This document shows, piece by piece, positions 51,851 to 64,000 of a stretch of 64,000 nucleotides of DNA; position 1 is the stretch's first letter, and every line of letters starts with the position of its first letter. Origin of the DNA: Amblyornis subalaris (lineage: Eukaryota; Chordata; Aves; Passeriformes; Ptilonorhynchidae); NCBI GenBank assembly GCA_018881555.1, contig JACAXG010000012.1:620001-684000 (forward strand), written 5' to 3'. The notes beneath the pieces were generated by a model. That model was not told the DNA's origin, ran no database searches, and saw only the letters and a list, made by a program, of their open reading frames with translations. A program made the translations under genes and the position numbers.

Positions 51851-54800
51851 TGAGAATTCTTTCCAGGATTATATCTATTAAAATATCCTTCAATAAAGAT
51901 AGTATTTAGCATGGTTACTACTGAAAACAAACACGCAAAATAACATAGCTTTTATAGCCTGNTTTTTTCCTGATTTACTTTTCAAGTAAATGGAAACCAA
52001 TTGTTAATTCAGAGCTCAGACAAACTGCTCCCTCCAACTATGCTGAGAAATCTGAAAAGGGAACTTTTTGTATAAAAGAGAAAGGCAAGAACCTTGGCTG
52101 TGTAACTGACAATACGATCAAGGCTTCTACTTTTCGTAATGTAGAAATTGGCAGCATCATCAGTGTTAGATCACCGATACAGGTGATCTTCTGACAGACA
52201 AATAATATTGTCATGAGCAAGTGCACTAGGCAACTGCTGGGCACATTTCTTTTGATATCTTCAGCAGCATCTGTAATCTTAATTTTAAAATCTGGAACTG
52301 TCATTTGTCAAGGGGTGTTTAGGCTTGCTTTAAAGCCATTACACTTTTAATGCTAACCTGCTAGTGCCAAGAAGCATTTCCTCCAAATGTTTTATTCAAC
52401 AGGACTTAAGAGAGAGTTTTGTCAGATGTGCTCCCTGTCATTCTGTATTATGCCAGATCTTTTGATATTTAGCAGAAAAGCTAGAAATAAGGATGAGGGT
52501 TAGTGAAATGTAAGGAATATAAAACTTTTCATTCACTGTTTCTGTTTTCATGTTGTCCATCAAAACCACAATTTGAAAATCTCAGATAACATGAGTTTCA
52601 TTTTTATTTTAATTGCTTAACTGTATAATACTATAATAACGGCTATGCAGCAGATTTGTCATGAGGAACAGGCATTATAGTCTTACAATTCTAGATTACT
52701 GTTCTTTATACAGGGAATTCAGTGCTAATTATGCACTTTTTGTGATCTCATATTTTCAAAGGCATTCCTATATGTCAGAAGACAAAACCAAATATTTAAA
52801 GGTTTGAAGCTCAGATGAGCATCTTAATTTCTGAGCTTGCAATAGCAAGCTGTAAATCTCAAGTGAACAGGCACTCTTTCTCCAGTTATGTGGTGTTTAC
52901 ATTTCTAATTATGACAAAAAAAAAAAGATATATTTATGTATTTCAAAGCTTTTAAAATTATTAATTTTAAAAATTAAACCAACATTTTCACATCTAAACA
53001 CATTCAAATCTAAATTAATATAATATTGGGGGATCCATATATATAAAAATTCTGATCATTAATTTTCCCTCTACTTTAAGAAATACCCTCATTAAGGAAG
53101 ACATAGATCTTTAGGTAAATAATTAAAGAAAATATTACAGTTGCACTGATCAACAACTATTGCAACTATCTAATGAGCTGTTATATTGTACCATACATGT
53201 TTATGCTTACATATGTCTCGGCACCTCCACTACAGCCATCCTAAAGTGTCATTTCATCAGAAGGAGATTATTTTTCTTCCCACTGCAGAGTAGATGTAGC
53301 AGTTGACAAACAGGAGGTGAAGATGCTGCATCTTTGGAGGTCTGCTGCATCTTAGATTCTCTCAGGAGACTGAGACTCACTTTATCTTGACTATGTTAGG
53401 TTTATTTCTGTGCTGCTTGTAAAGCATAACAAAGAACACAAAACAGTTGACTTGTACGTAAGAACATCAGAAGTCCATCAACATTTAAAAATTTTTGTTT
53501 GCCTTGTAGTCTGCTTGGTTTTTATCTTGTTTTTCTAATGCAGAGTAAAGACTCTAAAGGCTTTATTTATTTTGAAAATAATGTGCTTATATTAAAATGC
53601 TTGAGAGCATTAAAAACTTGATCTGGGCACAGCCCAGCTCCTATCTGCCATTTGCTGTTAAGTTTAGCTCTTGTGACAACAAAAGAACAAGGCAGCATCT
53701 TGCTCCTAAAAAAGGTGTTATAGCAGGGATAAGCAGACATGCTGGACATGGACAAGGCTTAGGGTGGTGAAGGGACAGAGGTGATAANGAGAATTCTAAA
53801 AGTAGCAACAGAAATAAATGCACAATCATTCATGAGTTGAAAAGCACAGGTCCTCTTTGAGTCAGCCACCACTTCTTTCAGTATTTACTAGACAGTATAT
53901 AGTATACAGGGAATATAAGATTCGTGCCTGGTATTTAAAATTCCAGAAGCGTGACTAGCTCTTTAAATGTTCTCACATGTTAAAATAGGAAAAGCCAGAT
54001 GCTACGTTTATAAAGTCAATGTACTGCATCTTCTCAAAATCCAAGAGCTGCCACTGCTAAATCTAGTCTGCTGGCATTAATCAGTTAAACAGCATAACCT
54101 TTACCAGAGAAATAAAACAGTGCATGTTGTGAGATACAAACAGCCATACATTGCCCAGGCCAATTATAGACACAGGAGACGGAAAACCAGGCATCAGCAG
54201 GACTTCCAAATGATCCTCAGTAAATTAACCTTTCCTCAGAAGACATTCCGGATTTCTCATGTTTGGAGCCTATGGCTGTGCAGTTGCCACTAATCAGTAG
54301 TTAACTAGGCTGCCGTGGGGCAAAACGGGCTCAGTCAAGAACTCTATTTCTTCCAACTGTGTCTAACAAACCAATCTAGGCTCTATTCAAAATACTTTTT
54401 TAAAAAAAGCCAACCAGACCACATGCCTAAAAACATACTGGAAACACATTGTGGAGCCATTTCAGAAGTATTTAATACTATTTTGGGTGACTTTAAGAAG
54501 AGACTAAGCAACAAAAAGTTTGCAAATGTCGCAAGACCCATCCCACTAGAGATGAAACAGAGATGACAGCAATGGCAGTAGCACAACAACAAGCTTGACG
54601 CTCATTTATAAATTTAGAAGTCAAAAACAACTGGAAGCTGTATCTGCATGTGCGTGTAATCTTGGAGCAAAGAGAATGAGCGAGCAGCAGAAAGGAAGAA
54701 TCCCTCCTGAAGTAACCACTGACAACAGGGATTGTGTAAGTTCTATTTACACTGGGAGGCCCAAGCAGACTGTAATAACNCCACAAAAGCAAGAGGAAAG

Positions 54801-57775
54801 ACAACTACAGTCTTGGCCAAAATCCCTTTCTTAAGCCACTGAGAAAGCATTGCACTCCAAGCTACGTGCAAGTTGTGAGTCTTTCAATTGACTTCAGCAA
54901 GAGATGCTGAACCTGTGCTGGCTTTGCTCCTTGCAGGTCTCTTCTTATACACTGGGTGGGATACAAACAAAGACATTGTTCAGGCAAACCCTCAGGTAAA
55001 GATTTTGTTGTAACACCAAACTCCAGATGACATTGTCAGGTATCTGCTGTAAATCAAAGAACTCTTCCCAAATGCGATGCTTACAATTAAATGCACCATT
55101 TAAACAGAACGCAGAGCAGCAAAAAGAGATGCATGCTCCCTTTTAGCAGGCTGAGACTACTTCTGCAATCATCTTGTTCTTACTCATCAAGTCATTAAAT
55201 TGCTTAATATCCAGTGGACATCAAGGAAAAAGATTCCATCAAGCAGAAGAGCAGAAAGTGTATTATTAGGCTGCATACAATCATAATTATAATAAACACA
55301 TTATGAGCACCTCTTCTACCACACATTGCCCTTGAAAGTTTAGGATTGTTTCAGAGCACAAAAAATCACTGAAAAATGTGTTTAACTTACACNTGTGTCC
55401 TACACTTCTAAAAGCCCATTTCCATTGGCTCTCCTGGGTTTTTGTTAGAAAGATACAGAACTAGATTCCCAGGCCTTAACACAGATGTGCTGGGATGCTG
55501 CCCCAGGACCAACATGAGAGGTAAAACCTCAAGGCACTGGCTCTGGACCTCCCTTTGGACCCACCACCACTGCCAGCTGTGTGGAAGGCAGTCCAGGCAG
55601 GCACTCTTAGGCCAGTCTCTAAAGCATCCCAGGTCTCCAGCCTCCATCTCTTTCAGACTGAATGACAGCTGGGTGGGTGAGAATACCATGTGTAAAGCAT
55701 TGTTTTAGGACTGAAAAAATCTTTTACTGTAGCATTGTAGCACCAAGATTCACCACTTGTTTAGTAAAGGAGTTATCTTGTTTTGTAGCTTATTGGATGA
55801 GGGGATATAAGTGAGCACTGCAAACAGGAAAAAGCTAGGGCCAAGCATTCACAGCTCCCATTAAGTTCAATTGCATTAACACTGCTGAATTTTGTATAAA
55901 CCTTGTAACAAAGGGACAATAGCGGTGCTAATCAGAAATGTTTTCCCTAGGCAGGAAGAAGTGATTGAAATAACACACCACAGCAGGCTGTTACAGTCTT
56001 GTGGTCCTGACAATGATATATTGAAACAAAAAATCATAGTCCTTAAAAAATAAAAATCCTTCATATCCTGGCATTTAATCTCAAATGTCAATAGTAAAGC
56101 TATAGCAAGATGAGTTTAATAGACTCTGTAGGCACTCAAGATCAACAGCCAAAGAAAGAAGAAAGGCAGAATTGAAATGGCCCACTACATTACTTTTCTG
56201 CATGTATCACTTAAAGTTATGGCTAAACAATTTCTAAAAAATACTGCAACAGGAACTTCCCACTTCTCTCAGCAGGTTTTTAAAGACTTGAAGGAGATCC
56301 ACCAACAGAGATGATTGCATTGGTTTGGTACCTGTTTTTCAGACTGGTTTCTTATGAGCATTGTAAAATGCTTAATCCCTCCTACAGAAGATTGCTCAGT
56401 CCCTCTGAAGGGCAGTTTTTAAGCAGCAGATGACCGGAGGCACTGTTATTTGATAGGAGCCTAATTTATGAATAGCATTCAAGGCTACAGATGTCAGCTG
56501 TATAAGGACAACTCTCTGCAATCTCTCTCTCCCTCCAGAACTCGAGATGCTGGAGCATGCTGAAATTTAAGATGTTCTTCAGTGTCTCTAGAGGAGCACA
56601 GAGAAAGAGGTAGATGCCTTAGAATACGTAATCTTGTGCTGCAGTCTCTGTGATACTGAGCAAACACTTTTGTCTTCCATTTTATTTTATCTACGGGGTG
56701 GTTGATAAATGACCTACCTCTCAATCTAATGTATCAACTTCTGGAAACTTGCAGCGTTATTCTTGCCCCTGCTGATTTCATCATTTCTCAAATTAAAAGA
56801 TGTTATACCTAAACTTTTTGTTATTTGACCAAGGCAACCAATTTTTCATGTAAGATACCATCAGATGGGTTTTCTTCCATATGTGCTAGATATAGATATA
56901 ATTTACAGGTTATTTTCTGCCAGCCAGATAATAATCTGGTATTGCTTGAGGAAGAAAGTCCCTTTGATGGTCCCAATACAGTGTATTGGGCACCTAAAGA
57001 ATGATTGTAGGTTTTGTGTGTTGTCATATCACTAAGATGCTAAAAATCTCATCCATGCTCCTTCCAAACAGCCTAAATTTGAGAGCAAGCTTACTCTTAC
57101 TTAGCTTGTTAAATCACTTCTAAAAACTGATCTTGGTTTTTGGAGGATTTTTTCCTATGTTTTGTAAGTCGTGGCAAAGCAATCTTCTTACATGTGTTTG
57201 TCATACAGGCTGTCATTCTGAAGTATTTAAAAAATATTATTCAACACCAAATACCCTGCCCTTTCCTGCTACAAGAGAGAAACTATTTCTAGTAGTTTAT
57301 TAGAATGGCAGCATGTTACTATATTAGAATTGCTTTTATTATCATAAATGTCAGTGCACTAATTTTAAGTCACCATCACTTTGGCTATCTTGGATTGCTG
57401 CGAGGTTGAATGAACACAGTCCCCAGAAAAAGAAGATTTTATGAAAAATAAAGTTACACCTGAAATATGGTGGAGATGATTGACTTCTCCCAACTGTTTT
57501 TGTCACTAAACCTATCTTGATTGGAAGTTTTCTCAAGTACAGTGACTAAGTAGAGCGTACATGCTACTCTCAGGGGGTAACTTTTTTCCTAAATGTGTTT
57601 AATCCCTCTAAAAAACCTGACAGCCAGAAGGTGGATCATTCAGCCATTGTGTTACCCAGTGAAGGTGCAATTAATATCAAGTTTATTTTGAAGATGCATG
57701 TGAACAGGAGGAAGACATGTATCAATCTGGTGAAAAACTACACACCCATTAGTTGGAAAACTATTCCATCTCATT
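51851..57775. other. AT-rich non-coding sequence, nothing recognised
   Basis: No gene, RNA or clear transposon. The opposite-strand pair of about 90-codon frames near 55408-55708 overlaps in a locally GC-rich patch with no domain visible. Confidence 0.55.
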
Positions 57776-57815
57776 TTTATCTCTAAATGATTTATATTTA
57801 TATTTATCTCTAAAT
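57776..57815 (+). repeat. Duplicated 'tttatctctaaat' in AT-rich tract
   Basis: The 13-mer occurs at 57776-57788 and again at 57803-57815 (period 27), embedded in TTTA/TAAA low-complexity sequence. Confidence 0.75.
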
Positions 57816-59214
57816 AAATAATATTTATTATTACAACTTCATTTAAGTGCAAGAAATTATTTTTTAAAAGTACAAAAACTCAATGTGTTTCAAACCACAA
57901 CCATAAAAGTAAATNATTTGTGACACCAAATAACTTCTTGCTTTTACTTTAGCTGTATGTATATAGAGAAAAATCACAGACAAACCCAAAGCATTATTTT
58001 TAGCTGACCTGAGGGATTTAGCAATTTAGATTTGAGGTACAGATTTTAAAAAGGATCAGCTGCATATTGGCTCTTACCTTCCTAGCAGTGGACACTTTAA
58101 TCAACATTTGGAGAGAAAACATACCAAATTTTGTCACTCTCAAAACATTTGGACAAAACTTGTTAATAGGCTTGGCCTGATGTCAGAGGTTTGACCCTAC
58201 AAGCAAGAAGTATAGGAACCTAATGAGTAAGTGATTGATATGCTACCTTCAAAATTGCAGCTTGGGATTGCATTTTGCCACAATATTATACAACCCTTGG
58301 CAAGCAACAAGCAGTCTATCCCTTGTTACACCATCTGGAGGGAAAAAACAACAGCAAAAAAGCCTCGGCACACACACTTTGGCAAAGGCATGTGTGGGAG
58401 AATAGCCTACCTGAGCCAAGAGCTGTCTTTGGCTTCTAAGAAGAATCTGGCTGATTCAGATGCTTGTGACAGCCTCTCACTGTGTTTTCATTTTATGTCA
58501 AAATCAGAAAATCATATCAATCCTCAAAATAGCAGCACATTCTCAAACATTATACTATTCATGCCCCTTAAAACTGCTAGATGCACGACCAGATTTCCTG
58601 TTAAAATCCAATTAGGCTTCCAGTTTCTGTTCAGAGTGACCTCAGGAGAGTCAAATACAAGGGATCCTTTGGTACTGAGAAAACAAGAAAGTTTTTAAAA
58701 GGAGAGTATTTTTTCTTAATTCTCAACAAGTCCTTGAATTGTTTTCCTAAACTTCCCAGTAATCACTGAAATTTAAACCTAGATTTAATAGGCAAGCAAA
58801 AGCTTTCTGGTTTTTTACTTGTTTGCAATTGATGCAAGAGGAAGAAAGGAGCTGTGTGCTTGGTCTTGTTCTTGTATAAGGAAATCTTGGGGCTACTGCT
58901 ACAGTTCCCGGAGGAATAAGGGCAGCCCTCAGCTCTCTGATTTAAGGCAGGAGTGTGGTCATGAAAACAGGTCTGCCTCATTTTGCCTTGTCCTCTTGTT
59001 TCAAGCCGATGATGCCCTTGGCTGGGCTGATCCAGGCTTTTGTGTGACCATGAGGCACATCTGACCAGGGAACTGATCAGACTAAAAATAAAGTATTAAT
59101 GAACGCATGGATATTTCTGTGGCAGTGTTGGCTTACAGACACACTGGCTCTAATTTCGCAGATGCAAAGAAATGTTTTCCGTCTTGATCTCATGTAGTAT
59201 TTTTCTCAGGTCCT
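57816..59214. other. Non-coding sequence containing the window's longest open frame
   Basis: A 155-codon plus-strand frame with a start codon runs 58231-58698. It has no recognisable domain, signal peptide or repeat. Its composition follows the local sequence. A rough estimate says one frame of this length by chance in 64 kb of both strands is not surprising. No splice or polyadenylation signal placed around it supports a gene, so I do not call it as one. Confidence 0.4.
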
Positions 59215-59470
59215 GAAGCCCTCATCTCTAAAGACATGGCACAGCCAGTCAAGGAGGGGCGAGATGACCCCCTTTCTCCTCCTCTCACTCTCCCCATGAA
59301 GGCAGGACCCACTGAGGGGTTCCTGACTCCTGGGAGGGCCATGTCCTGGCTGGAGGTGAGGGCTGCCTTGTGGCAGCCTCGGGTGACCGAAGGACAGGCA
59401 GCCTTGGCCCTGCCGTGTGCCCAGCAGCACCCTCCACTGCACCCCGGCTTTTCCAAGAGGCATGTGTAGC
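59215..59470. other. GC-rich, largely CpG-depleted block
   Basis: Visibly GC-rich (more than 60 percent over the core), with about five CpG in 250 bases. Three frames are open across it (59190-59456 and 59206-59472 minus, 59236-59469 plus), which is the expected result of few stop codons. No family recognised. Either an old GC-rich repeat or an exon-like fragment. Confidence 0.35.
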
Positions 59471-61399
59471 AAGGGGCTAAGAGAGGGAGGGAAAATGATC
59501 TGTAATAACGGTTAGAAACAGTAAAAAATTATTTGACTTAATCTCGAAAACTTGCTATGTGGAGTTTAATTGATCTAGTCAGCGCACANGAGGAGGAATT
59601 GAAATGGAGTTTTTTACCCAGCATATTTTTCACAGAATGAATTAAATGCCTTGCTGAAAAGGTGATTTGCAGTCGGCATTTCAGGCAGCCTTACTGACTG
59701 GCTCCGGAATTACTCTCATTGTTGTTCACACAAAGGGAAAATAAACTCAGCCACTTGGCTTCCTTTTCCCTGAAATATATGTCCAAGATCACAACTTAGA
59801 ACGGAAAGTAAATGGCAGATGGCAGCATCTTTGCAAAGTACANGCATTCGGAGCCATACAGACAGGGAAATTATTTTGCTCAAAGAAAAAGATAGAGGAA
59901 GAGTAAGAAAGAATAACAAAGCAGTGAAGTTCTCATTAAAAGTACTGGGGCAGCTTTTAGTTACGTTGCTACCACATAGACAAGAGACAATCAAGAAATT
60001 ATTTACATCCCTTTGCTTTGTGGCATTACTCTTCATCGCATCAGTAGCAAGAAAGGTTTTTAAAGAATAAACTGAAATTTTGAGAATTTAGATCGTTTGT
60101 CTTCCTATCACCTTGAACCGCTCCCTGTGGGGAGGCTTCACTCTACAAACGCCAGGCAGGATTTCCTGTCTTCCTCTGTGTACCCAGGAGGGTTTATCCA
60201 GACACCACCTGCCTCTCAGAGCAGCTCTCGCCCCACTTTCCTGAGAGTGCCAGGAAATCAATCCTTTTCTCTCAAGCAGCAGGACAAAGCATTACTGCTG
60301 TTTGCATCAACCTTCATGTTTCCTGCCTTTTTCCATATAAGGAGAAAGGGTCCGAGCACATCTTCTTCCTTGAAGGACAGAGTGCCAGTAGAGAAAGACA
60401 CTGACTGTGTCAGCTAACAGAGTCCCACGTCAAGCGTTGGGTCACACAGCAAAGCAGAGTTCCTCCCACGGCCTGTGTGATCCCACAACAGTTGGCCTGA
60501 CAGCTGCTTTACCACATTTCATTTCACTTTTGCTTCATGCTGCCTTTGATATCAGAATAGCTGGGAAATAAATGGAACCAAAGATTGCAGACTGCTTTAA
60601 AATCTCTTTTGTTCAAGAGATCTTTCAGATTAAAATAATGCTTAAAGGAGACTGCTAAAAGTGAGAAAAGGGTTTAGGATGTTGAGGGAGACCTACACAG
60701 AGTTAAAGCTCAGGAGAATCCCTGTCGTTTCCGGCCACCCTATGAGCCAAACACCTTCCTCCAGAGGTCTGAGTTCACATTCTTTATATAGCAATCTCTT
60801 CTGATTCTGCTCAAAGACTAAGCATCTCCAGAGTCTGGAAAATGATCAAAAGGGGAGTTTGGTCTTATGCTGCTTCCACAAGAAAAAGTCTCCCAGAAGA
60901 ATATCTCTCTGTTAAACTGCTCTATTTAATTCTTACAACTCTGAGGTANGTATCAAGATTTGGACCCTTAAATTGCTTGGCATATTTTATTACTGTATTA
61001 TCTGCCTCCCTGGGGTATACAGCTGCCCAGTGAGCTTGTGTTTATAGAGCTCTTGAAGGTCCACAGATGGAGAGTGAAGAGAAGCGATCTATATTTTTAC
61101 ACTGTATACTCATGTATCCTCTTTTTCCTTAAGGCTTGGCCTCGAACACATGGATAACTAAGGTTTGATATGATTCCCCTTGGGCATAGTGACAGAACAT
61201 ATTTACTGTTTACTGCTACACAAAGTTGATTTCTATCAGTAGTGCATTACATTCCTATCCAAGCAGGAGCCAACACATCCCAAAGAAAAGTGGGTGATAA
61301 AAAGAGAATTTTGACTGTCGAGCTGCATCAGAATCAAGGCAGCAGCCAGCCATGCTTGGCATCAGTGGTGCTACCAGTGCAACACACCAAAGCAGAGCA
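59471..61399. other. Non-coding sequence, nothing recognised
   Basis: No gene or clear repeat. The 106-codon frames at 59716-60036 (minus) and 60097-60417 (plus) have no domain and no flanking gene signals. Confidence 0.5.
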
Positions 61400-61728
61400 A
61401 CCTCACTGTGGTCTTCAACATCCTCACGAGGGGAACAGGAGGGGCAGACATCGATCTCTTCACTCTCAGGACCAGTGACAGGACCCAAGGGAATGGCATG
61501 AAGCCGAGTCAGGGGGGGTTTAGATATGAAGAAAAGGTTTTTCACCCAGAGGGTGGTTGAGCACTGAAACAGAGTCCCCAAGAAAGCGTTCACAGCATCA
61601 AGCCAAGAAACATTTGGACAATGCTGTCAGGCACATGGTGTGACTCTTGGGGTGTCCNGTGCAGGGCCAGGACTTGGACGGACTTGATGATCCTGATGGA
61701 TCCCTTCCAACTCAGCATACTCTACAAA
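61400..61728 (+). mobile_element. CR1 LINE, 5'-truncated, about 330 bp
   Basis: The longest transposon copy here. It runs through 'gaggggaacaggaggggcag', 'gaccagtgacaggacccaag', 'ggaatggcatgaagccg', 'ttcacccagagggtggttga', 'acatttggacaatgctgtca', 'ggcacatggtgtgactcttg', 'gtgcagggccaggacttgga' and 'gatcccttccaactcagcat'. This is the end of the reverse-transcriptase region and the 3' tail of a CR1 subfamily. It ends 'actctacaaac' near 61728. The minus-strand frame at 61255-61593 overlaps it antisense and is not a gene. No intact coding frame remains. Confidence 0.92.
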
Positions 61729-63359
61729 CAGAAAACACTGAGTACAAGTTGCTGCATAACCTTCTCAGGAGCAGTCCTGTGATCACACACTTTACTGTGC
61801 CACAGTAGAGTTTCAGTAAGAGTCAATACAGAGGAGCAAGACTGTTTTCCCTGCTTTTCAACTTTGAATATACTTGAGGTCATCCTTTACATAACAGTTC
61901 TTTGCCTTCGTTTTGAGAAATCCTTCAGTATGGACAAATGAGTCTACATTTATACCTACATCAGCCCACTACAGACAATGCAATTACAGGTGGAGAAGCC
62001 AACTGGAGAGTTTCCAATTATTCTGAGAAGTTCTGGTTACGCATCCCTAGTCACAATAGGAAAAAGAGAAAGCAAAATGTGCGTCAGCATAATAAGCCCA
62101 CAGAAATGGCCCCTGTTATGTTTAGTGAAAGACAAACAAACACATGTGCACACACATTAGGAAGAAGTTTGCTTAGCTATTTTCCTATTTACCAGTCACA
62201 GCAAATACCCCTAATTAACAATGCTCACAGACAAAAGATGTGAGAAATCTGTTAGTATTCCTGACTGGATCTTTGGGATTTGAAACTTGTGTTCCCTAGT
62301 GAAATCTTTAAAAGTACACATGAAGGACATCTCTAATGACATGAGTGATAAAAGTAAGTTGAAACAGGAATTCAGATTTATGCTTTACCAAAATGGAATT
62401 CTTCCTGCTGCTTTATCATATACCCAAGATTATCAACCATATTCTGCCAAGCTGGGAGATAAGAGTTATTAACAAAGAAATTCTTATAAAATGTTCATCA
62501 ATAACACTTCGCAAGAAAACTTCTGCAATTTTTGCTTTTAACAATTCTCACGGGACTCAGATTAAATTCTGATCTGAGCACAAATGGACAAGCTGTTAAC
62601 TGGTTGCTTTCTCCAGAGACACCCAGCTTTCTTTCACTGAGATTAATATACAATTTTCACAATTTTTGTAAAGGAGATACAGTGGGAAAAAAAAGAAACA
62701 GTTTTTCAGAAAAGAGAGTGGACTAGGTAGGCATAGTTGGTAACCCAGAACAGGTTTTCAGTTTAGCTAAGGAGGCAGCAACCCATTTACAATCCCAAAC
62801 AGTATTTTTCAAACTTGTGTCTCAGCGGAGAACACAATTTGCTGCACTTTTGAAATATCATGGAAGAATAAGGACAGTTTTACTCCTGTGGATTCACCAG
62901 GATATGTATTTACCAATTTACTACAGTATGCACTCTATTTGATTAATCCAAAAAACTCGAGTTATTTTGAGCCCGTTTTTAAATCATGCCACAAGAGATG
63001 TGGCCTCTTGTGTTAATGAATATTTAAGCGTAACATTGCCCAACCATCTATTCAACTGCAAGCTTCAGAAAACCAAATGCTGACAAATAGTCTGGAGTCA
63101 TGTCTGTGAAATGGTCCATATGTGCTAGCTGAAAGAGTCTGATGCTAGCTTGCTTTCAAATGTTAATAGCTTTGCAAAAAAAAATGCCCTCTCTTCTGCA
63201 GCTGAAATTTTTCTTGTTCAATCTCCAGTAAAAGTAGGTTTCCGTTTAAATTTGAGAAAAACCCCATCTCTCATTTAGTTATGACAAAATGAAAAGAAAC
63301 ATGTTTATAGTCATTGTTCTAGAGCAATTAGATACAGCTAAGAGCCAGAAGGGCTGGCC
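61729..63359. other. AT-rich non-coding sequence, nothing recognised
   Basis: No gene, RNA or clear repeat. The overlapping plus-strand frames at 61938-62243 and 61978-62160 are two readings of the same bases without a domain. Confidence 0.5.
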
Positions 63360-63720
63360 CTGAGGTTAGTGAGCCTGTGAGCACCTACACGGCTGGTGGC
63401 CACACCAACGCGTCCGCAGAAAAGCGCCACTCCAGGTATTTAAGGCAAACATCCAAAGGCAATAATTCCAGTTCTTTTCAGTCTAAGAGCAGGCAAATCC
63501 CACTTTCCCAATAGGACTATCCCTTCCCTACAAGGTAACTTGCTTGGGAAAGCCAGCTGGAAGTGCAGGTGCTCAATGTGCCAAGCTGGAGCGGTGTGGG
63601 AAGGAGCCCCCCAGGAACACTGCCCAGCTGGAGGGGAGAGGGCAAAGCCAGCTGCAGGCAGCCCCCATCTGCCTGTTAGAGCTCAAGCTACTTGTCTCTG
63701 CCAGATTTAAGGCAATGCTT
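63360..63720. other. Moderately GC-rich block with a short CpG cluster
   Basis: Five CpG fall within about 45 bases (63391-63435). The rest (63540-63680) is GC-rich with few CpG. No family or gene recognised. Confidence 0.35.
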
Positions 63721-63786
63721 TCAGAAAGCCCTGACCAGGAAAGCCCCAATAAACTGGGGGATCTCAGTCATGACTAACCAATTGCC

Positions 63787-63828
63787 AAAAAGAAAAGGAA
63801 AAAAAAAAAAAAGAAAAAAAGAAAAAAG
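63787..63828 (+). repeat. A-rich tract with G interruptions
   Basis: About 40 bases of A with single or paired G (AAAAAG-type). The lysine-rich end of the plus-strand frame at 63692-63880 comes from this tract and is not evidence of a protein. Confidence 0.85.
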
Positions 63829-64000
63829 TGGATGTCTAGGAAATGTTTTTCACATATCTGAAAATAAGTCATCTGGGTGAAGTATGCTCTGTATCTTCCA
63901 AGTTGAAGACAAAAGTCATTTGTTTGGTTGCAGAATTTTATAAGTTACAGGTCTGTGAGAGACATGCGATTTTGAAAGCAACAGCCTGCGTTAAATGTAT

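Noticed and set aside
58231..58698. Longest open frame in the window (155 codons, plus strand)
   Set aside because: No domain, signal or gene-like flanks. A frame of this length is within rough chance expectation for 64 kb on both strands. Transcript or cross-species frame conservation would be needed.
61255..61593. 112-codon minus-strand frame
   Set aside because: It overlaps the plus-oriented CR1 copy in antisense and has no independent support.
1..64000. CRISPR arrays, operons, phage, tRNA or rRNA genes
   Set aside because: No spaced direct-repeat arrays, gene clusters, cloverleaf-capable conserved tRNA boxes or rRNA-like text were seen on reading. The sequence is vertebrate-like non-coding DNA.
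1..64000. Isolated N bases as possible biological breakpoints
   Set aside because: They are single ambiguous calls scattered at irregular intervals, most simply explained by low-confidence or heterozygous bases in a draft assembly.

Overview
This window looks like non-coding bird nuclear DNA, either a gene desert or the inside of very large introns. The evidence is a set of CR1 LINE 3' ends of typical avian form, an LTR of a family widespread in bird genomes, AT-rich unique sequence, a low density of interspersed repeats, and no operons or long ORFs. Single N bases are scattered throughout, which fits a draft short-read assembly. I could not identify a species or a named gene. There are no credible bacterial, plasmid, phage or CRISPR features.

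Layout. 1-7.7 kb is the most repeat-rich part: a CR1 3' end (1573-1708, +), an LTR-like segment (about 1930-2373), a worn CR1 3' end (6142-6201, +), and a probable degraded LTR element (about 6431-7640) holding a two-copy tandem repeat. 7.7-26.2 kb is mostly featureless AT-rich sequence. It contains one good CR1 copy (15273-15537, -), one short exon-like stretch on the minus strand (20813-21028), and the first copy of a diverged repeat (24164-24260). A solo ERV LTR lies at 26286-26656, and the second copy of the diverged repeat is at 28953-29041. 33841-34260 is a GC-rich, CpG-retaining island of about 64% GC, and a smaller one is at 41371-41540. Two GC-rich but CpG-depleted blocks lie at 42590-42880 and 59215-59470. 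CR1 copies also occur at 51783-51850 (-) and 61400-61728 (+). Small tandem repeats, A-rich tracts and perfect hairpins are scattered between these.

Gene content. The longest open frame is 155 codons and resembles nothing I know. The other open frames are short and behave like chance ORFs or by-products of poly(A) tracts and GC-rich blocks. No complete gene is called. The features most likely to matter functionally are the two CpG-retaining islands, as possible regulatory or promoter DNA, and the minus-strand exon-like stretch. No new multi-gene system is visible. GC and CpG figures are hand counts, and repeat family assignments come from recognising consensus-like text, not from a database search.
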